From positions 13,960,243-14,024,242 of the forward strand of contig NC_092642.1 of the NCBI RefSeq assembly GCF_039555335.1: a DNA stretch of 64,000 nt, read 5' to 3'. The first letter of the stretch is position 1. Every line of letters begins with the position of its first letter. Under the pieces are notes generated by a model. It was not told where the DNA came from. It saw only the letters and a program-made list of their open reading frames with translations, and ran no database searches. This DNA is from Amphiura filiformis (taxonomy: Eukaryota > Echinodermata > Ophiuroidea > Amphilepidida > Amphiuridae). Below are positions 60,522-64,000 of this stretch, piece after piece. Made by a program: the position numbers and the translations under genes.

Positions 60522-60885
60522 TTAACATTTCATTCTTGCCCTCAATTGCAAAGGGCTGCAACGCAAACGCATAACAAGCAGTATATAGAAATAAAACCCG
60601 GGAAATACAAAAACTAAACAAGCACACATGCCCTCTAAAGTACACATATCATTTAGTTGGGAGTGTTCTTCATGTACAGTAAAACTTGTCAAAAAAACCA
60701 ATTCTAAAGTTGCTGCAGCGGTCAGTGTCCCCATAATTATTGCGGTATAAATCAGTTTGTAACGAATTCGCTTATTTACAATGACCAATCTTAATAAGCA
60801 GAATGTCATCAACAAAATGCATAAAATGAAAGACACCAAATGGCTTATATTAAAGGGTTTTCGTATGCATATGCAAAATACTTAA
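60522..60885 (-). CDS. Membrane-protein-like ORF, possible GPCR fragment
   Basis: An open minus-strand frame of about 120 codons without an ATG near its start. It has three strongly hydrophobic segments: VSFILCILLMTFCLLRLVIV, then YTAIIMGTLTAAATLELVFL, then ACLVFVFPGFYFYILLVM, separated by charged loops (NKRIRYK, HEEHSQLND). The spacing recalls TM1-TM3 of a seven-helix receptor, with a Cys before the third. No family was recognised. It could be one exon of a receptor, a pseudogene, or chance hydrophobicity from T-rich DNA on this strand. Confidence 0.3.
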
Positions 60886-61732
60886 CACTATACTGGGGGT
60901 TACAATTTTTCAGGTCATAAGTCAACGCATTAATGAATAATTCTGCACAAGTTTTACTTATTTGTATATGACTATATAGCTGGGGTGTTTGTAATAGCAA
61001 TATTAATAATTTATGGGGAATTTTTATCTGTTATACCGATCGCAGAATATACGGTGTATTTATCATGTATATAATCTGAATTGCATAAGATAAATTGAAA
61101 ATGGATATATTTCTACATTATACATATTATAAACTACTATTTGTTGACATGTACACACGCTAAACGGTTTGAATTTTGAAGCTGGTATTTTCGCTCAGTG
61201 GCGTAGCCAGGGGTCGGGTATAAATCGCATGAATATTGGGAGAAAAAGGGAGGAAGCCCAAAATCAAAAGAAAAGCTAAAGATGGACATGAAAACCAAAT
61301 TTAAACAATAGGAGAAAGGTGGAACACGAATGAAAGTAAAAGAATTGGATGAATGAATAAGGGGTAACAAAATATTTTATATAACATGATAACACAACAA
61401 GTAATAGAAACGTTTCAGAGCAAAGCGGATGAAGAGCAAAAGTGGGAACGATTTAGAGTACAACTGGAAAGTGGAACATACCGTATGGGATGTAACTGAA
61501 CTCAGTGGTGGCACCAGGGTGGGGTGGGAGGGGGGGCAAGTGGCCGGTCGAGTGCAGATCCGTCGGAACAGGCTTTTCAATACGGAATAAATGCTAACCC
61601 CATCGTGACATCTTCCAAGCAGCAAAGTTCATTTCCCATTGAAAAAGCGTTATCCGACGGATCTGCAGTTGACCATTCTGGCAATGTGGGTCAGTGGGGG
61701 ACATATGACAACGCCTCTGGTCGATTTTTCCA

Positions 61733-61955
61733 TTACATAGGTGTTTCTAAATCTTTTATAACAGCCTCATAAAATGTAACATCTTTGGTAAGTTTCTTGA
61801 TGTCTTCTGGCGGGATACTTTCTGCGCACTTCTTGAAATCAATTGTACGACTCGCATACCACTTGAGACAATGATTATTTTGAACAAACCACGGCATGAC
61901 GGGAATCTTTGGATCCCATTGTGAGATTCGAACTACGGACGTCTTCTCAGGGGTT
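61733..61955 (-). CDS. Candidate terminal exon, START-like C-terminus
   Basis: After a good acceptor ('ctctttacag|a', minus strand) 74 codons stay open only in one phase: TPEKTSVVRISQWDPKIPVM, PWFVQNNHCLKWYASRTIDF, ending EAVIKDLETPM and TAA at 61735-61733. The spacing of 'QWDPK.PVMPWFV' resembles the last strand and helix of START lipid-binding domains, but this is a tentative match by eye. The upstream exons would lie to the right, beyond the transposon fossils or outside the window. Confidence 0.45.
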
Positions 61956-62031
61956 CTGTAAAGAGTATCGAATAGGAAAAGTCAAAAATCAATGGTTAGA
62001 TTTAGCATCAGCATAAATATGTATTTAAAAA

Positions 62032-62063
62032 CCCCCCACCCCCCCCCCCCCACACACACACAA
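62032..62063. repeat. Poly-C / (CA)n tract
   Basis: A run of C followed by 'cacacacacaca'. It creates a spurious Gly-rich end in the minus-strand reading. Confidence 0.85.
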
Positions 62064-62089
62064 AACAAACTTCAAATCAATAAGGAGAC

Positions 62090-62580
62090 AATGTGCCTTC
62101 TTTATAAATGATTTCATTTGAACAAAGCCAAAAACTTGAGGCATCATCAGAATGACGATTGTTGATCCTACTTTCGGTTGGACGTATCCCGACTGAAGGG
62201 GGTGTATTATCAGCCAAGAGAGGATCATACACATGACTGCCACCTCGTCTCTGTTCATGACATTGGGTGCTCGCCTTCTGATCAAAATGGATCCTCGAAT
62301 TCTTCTTGTATTTGCATCACACCACACTCCTTACCAAGGATTTTAGCATTGTCCCAGTTGATGACATGGTTTTCTTGCACCGCATGGTCGGCAATGGCAT
62401 GACTTAGACTGCTCGCTCGTCGATTGCTTGCGGGATTGCTGAGTGTAGTTTATCAGGTGGCATAAAATGCCACACTGATATATTGTTGAGCAGGCGAATC
62501 TGATTCTTCTGATTCTTTCGTCAAACCATCTTTTAAATGCTACTATAGTGCCAGACGCTTGCATCAATTTCATCCAAACT
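62090..62580 (-). mobile_element. Penelope-like element fragment (GIY-YIG part)
   Basis: Minus-strand pieces include QENHVINWDNAKILGKECG and TRRIRGSILIRRRAPNVMNRD, matching the order of the endonuclease C-terminus in Penelope-like elements (compare 44669-45148). RT is not seen here. It is the third Penelope-like remnant of the window and is broken. Confidence 0.6.
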
Positions 62581-62770
62581 TTTCAAGATCTCCCTGCCTT
62601 AGACTTGTCCGTCTGTGTGCATAATTGGGCTTTGCTATTCTAGATACATAGATGACAACATCTTCCTTGGAATCCGTGGTAACATATCGAAATCCCTTTT
62701 TAACGCTGTACCACTTAACTGTTCCATTTACGGCAGTAGCTATTGGAGCTGGCTTTGGTAACTTGGCTTT
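62570..62770 (-). pseudogene. Cold-shock (Y-box-like) domain relic
   Basis: The minus strand shows NGTVKWYSVKKGFRYV followed by SKEDVVIYVSRIAKPN, close to the GTVKWFNVRNGYGFI and TKEDVFVHQTAIKKN of Y-box proteins. The two RNA-binding motifs are changed (KGFRYV, VVIYVS). It lies between an LTR-type primer-binding-like site (62990-63005) and Penelope-like sequence, so it may be a Y-box copy carried by, or inserted into, a retroelement fossil. Confidence 0.55.
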
Positions 62771-62859
62771 GGACACAGATATTGGAACACAGGAGTTATT
62801 AGTCGCTGATTTCTGCATGTACATTTTGATATTTGGCGCTGCATATCAATCAGTTTAGT

Positions 62860-63393
62860 TTCCAATTGTCGAAAACGTTTTAATATTCTCTGCACAGATT
62901 TTGGAGCCATGGTGAGATTGCAAATTATCGAGAAATCAGTCCATTTCGTGGGTATACCCTAGCCACGAAGTCACATAGAAAATCCAAGCCCCACGTTGGG
63001 CGCCAATGTGACAGAAATAAATGTTTCCGGGCTGCTGGACTATGACTAGTGGCCATGGGGATATTTCTAAACTGCAAAACGATGACGAGGAAATTCACAA
63101 TATGACATTTTTGTAGAGTTAGTAGAGTAGGTTGACAAAGCAGGTTTTATTTTCGGACATACAAGTTGAAACAAACATTTATAAAATTGCTTTATACCAA
63201 TCAGATGGATACTTGAGCAAGCAAATGAGCTGAGGTGAGGCCAGCATGGTCTTGACTCGGTGAATGTCAGTGCTGGTCTGACTAGCACATGGTCAAACCA
63301 GATGGTCAGGGATGGGGTTACAGGTCAAACTTCAAGGGGAACATAATGCTAATGAGGGTAAAACAAGAAAAAGGAAATGTCATATTACACAAG
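62860..63393 (-). mobile_element. Ty3/Gypsy-like fossil: LTR, primer-binding-like site and leader
   Basis: On the minus strand 'tggcgcccaacgtgggg' begins at 63005, a typical LTR-retroelement primer-binding sequence. It directly follows a sequence ending TGTCACA, a plausible 5' LTR end. A TGTAATATGACA at 63393 could be the LTR start, giving about 387 bp with an AATAAA near 63145. A short leader follows to about 62917. It looks broken and incomplete; no 3' LTR was found. Age cannot be estimated without the second LTR. Confidence 0.5.
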
Positions 63394-63615
63394 CAAGTTG
63401 CTGGGCAGAAATCATGGGATGGGAGTGGTGAGGGGATGTAAATAAACAGTCTTTAATTTTGATGACATTTCAATACTGCTACATATATTTTGAGATATAG
63501 GGCCCATGTTGCTGACTCTAAAATAAAACAATAAAATAAATATCGGCATTTCACATTAAGGGTTTCCAGCCAGTAAACAGCCACCTGCATGAAACAAATT
63601 TATTTTCTCTCAGCC

Positions 63616-63950
63616 TTATGACAGAAGGATGTTGACAATGTACCCTGCATGATTAGTACTGCGCATCAGTTGTTTTAATGGTATTGTAAAAAATCTCAAC
63701 ATTTTGCTTTGAACCGAAGGGCGCAGCCCCGAAGGATATTCCGAGGTCCGAGCATAATGTTTTAGATTTTTCACAATAGAGAGTGTCGGTAAGCAATACG
63801 ACGTCATTGGATGCTCTGTTTCTTGCTTTGGACACAAAGTGTTCTCGCACTCCGTCTCGAACTTGAGTACTAGCGTCGCGTGCTTTCCATTGATTAGAAC
63901 ATTAACATGCAATTTTTCATTCTGTCCCTTCCTTGGGTTTTACAATGTTT
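63616..63950 (-). mobile_element. Ty3/Gypsy-like protease-region fossil
   Basis: The minus strand reads HVNVLINGKHATLVLKFETE at its start, like the entry to the retropepsin region of echinoderm Gypsy elements. It is decayed at the catalytic site and no neighbouring RT is visible. It could belong to the same or to another element as the LTR at 62860-63393. Confidence 0.4.
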
Positions 63951-64000
63951 TACATTGTTTTAGGTCACTTTAAATTTCTTTAATTCTCAACCAATGAGCT

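Overview
The window looks like genomic DNA of an invertebrate deuterostome, probably an echinoderm or hemichordate. This is inferred from a FAS-like animal polyketide synthase of the type known from those phyla, from intron-rich gene structure with GT-AG junctions, from AT-rich non-coding DNA, and from dense small DNA transposons, tRNA-SINE and Penelope-like debris. I cannot name the species. There are no bacterial-style operons and no CRISPR.

Layout. 1-6.2 kb: intergenic repeats, including a 667-bp TTAA-flanked palindrome and a 2.7-kb element with long inverted ends. 6.24-19.24 kb (+): a complete polyketide synthase (PKS) gene. It has a TATA box and likely untranslated first exon near 6.24-6.33 kb, then five coding exons (7422-7482, 9981-10186, 11177-11258, 11951-18544, 18912-19241). 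The order is KS-AT-DH-(methyltransferase-like)-ER-KR-ACP with no thioesterase, about 2,424 aa. Two positions in exon 4 lack one base in an A-run, and one base is N; otherwise the gene looks functional. 19.7-21.1 kb: a satellite of about 175-bp units. 24.77-56.02 kb (-): a TRPM-family cation channel gene that I could assemble as 25 coding exons whose phases all agree (1,286 aa). It converges on the PKS. Its introns hold many transposon copies, including two Tc1-like elements, a LINE and two Penelope-like elements, plus a hairpin minisatellite and two 'motif-array' DNA transposons. 56-64 kb: weak gene signals (a candidate upstream exon, a membrane-protein-like ORF, a START-like terminal exon), then a graveyard of Penelope-like and Ty3/Gypsy-like fossils that also contains a cold-shock-domain-like stretch.

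The two real genes are not obviously functionally linked. The PKS would make a polyketide from malonyl-CoA units (in sea urchins the related enzyme is needed for pigment). The TRPM channel would be a plasma-membrane or intracellular divalent-permeable channel without a C-terminal enzyme domain. The most unusual items are the methyltransferase-like region with a changed SAM motif, the 6.6-kb single PKS exon, the telomere-like repeats framed by transposon ends, the two transposons built of arrays of short degenerate motifs, and the cold-shock-domain relic beside an LTR primer-binding-like site.
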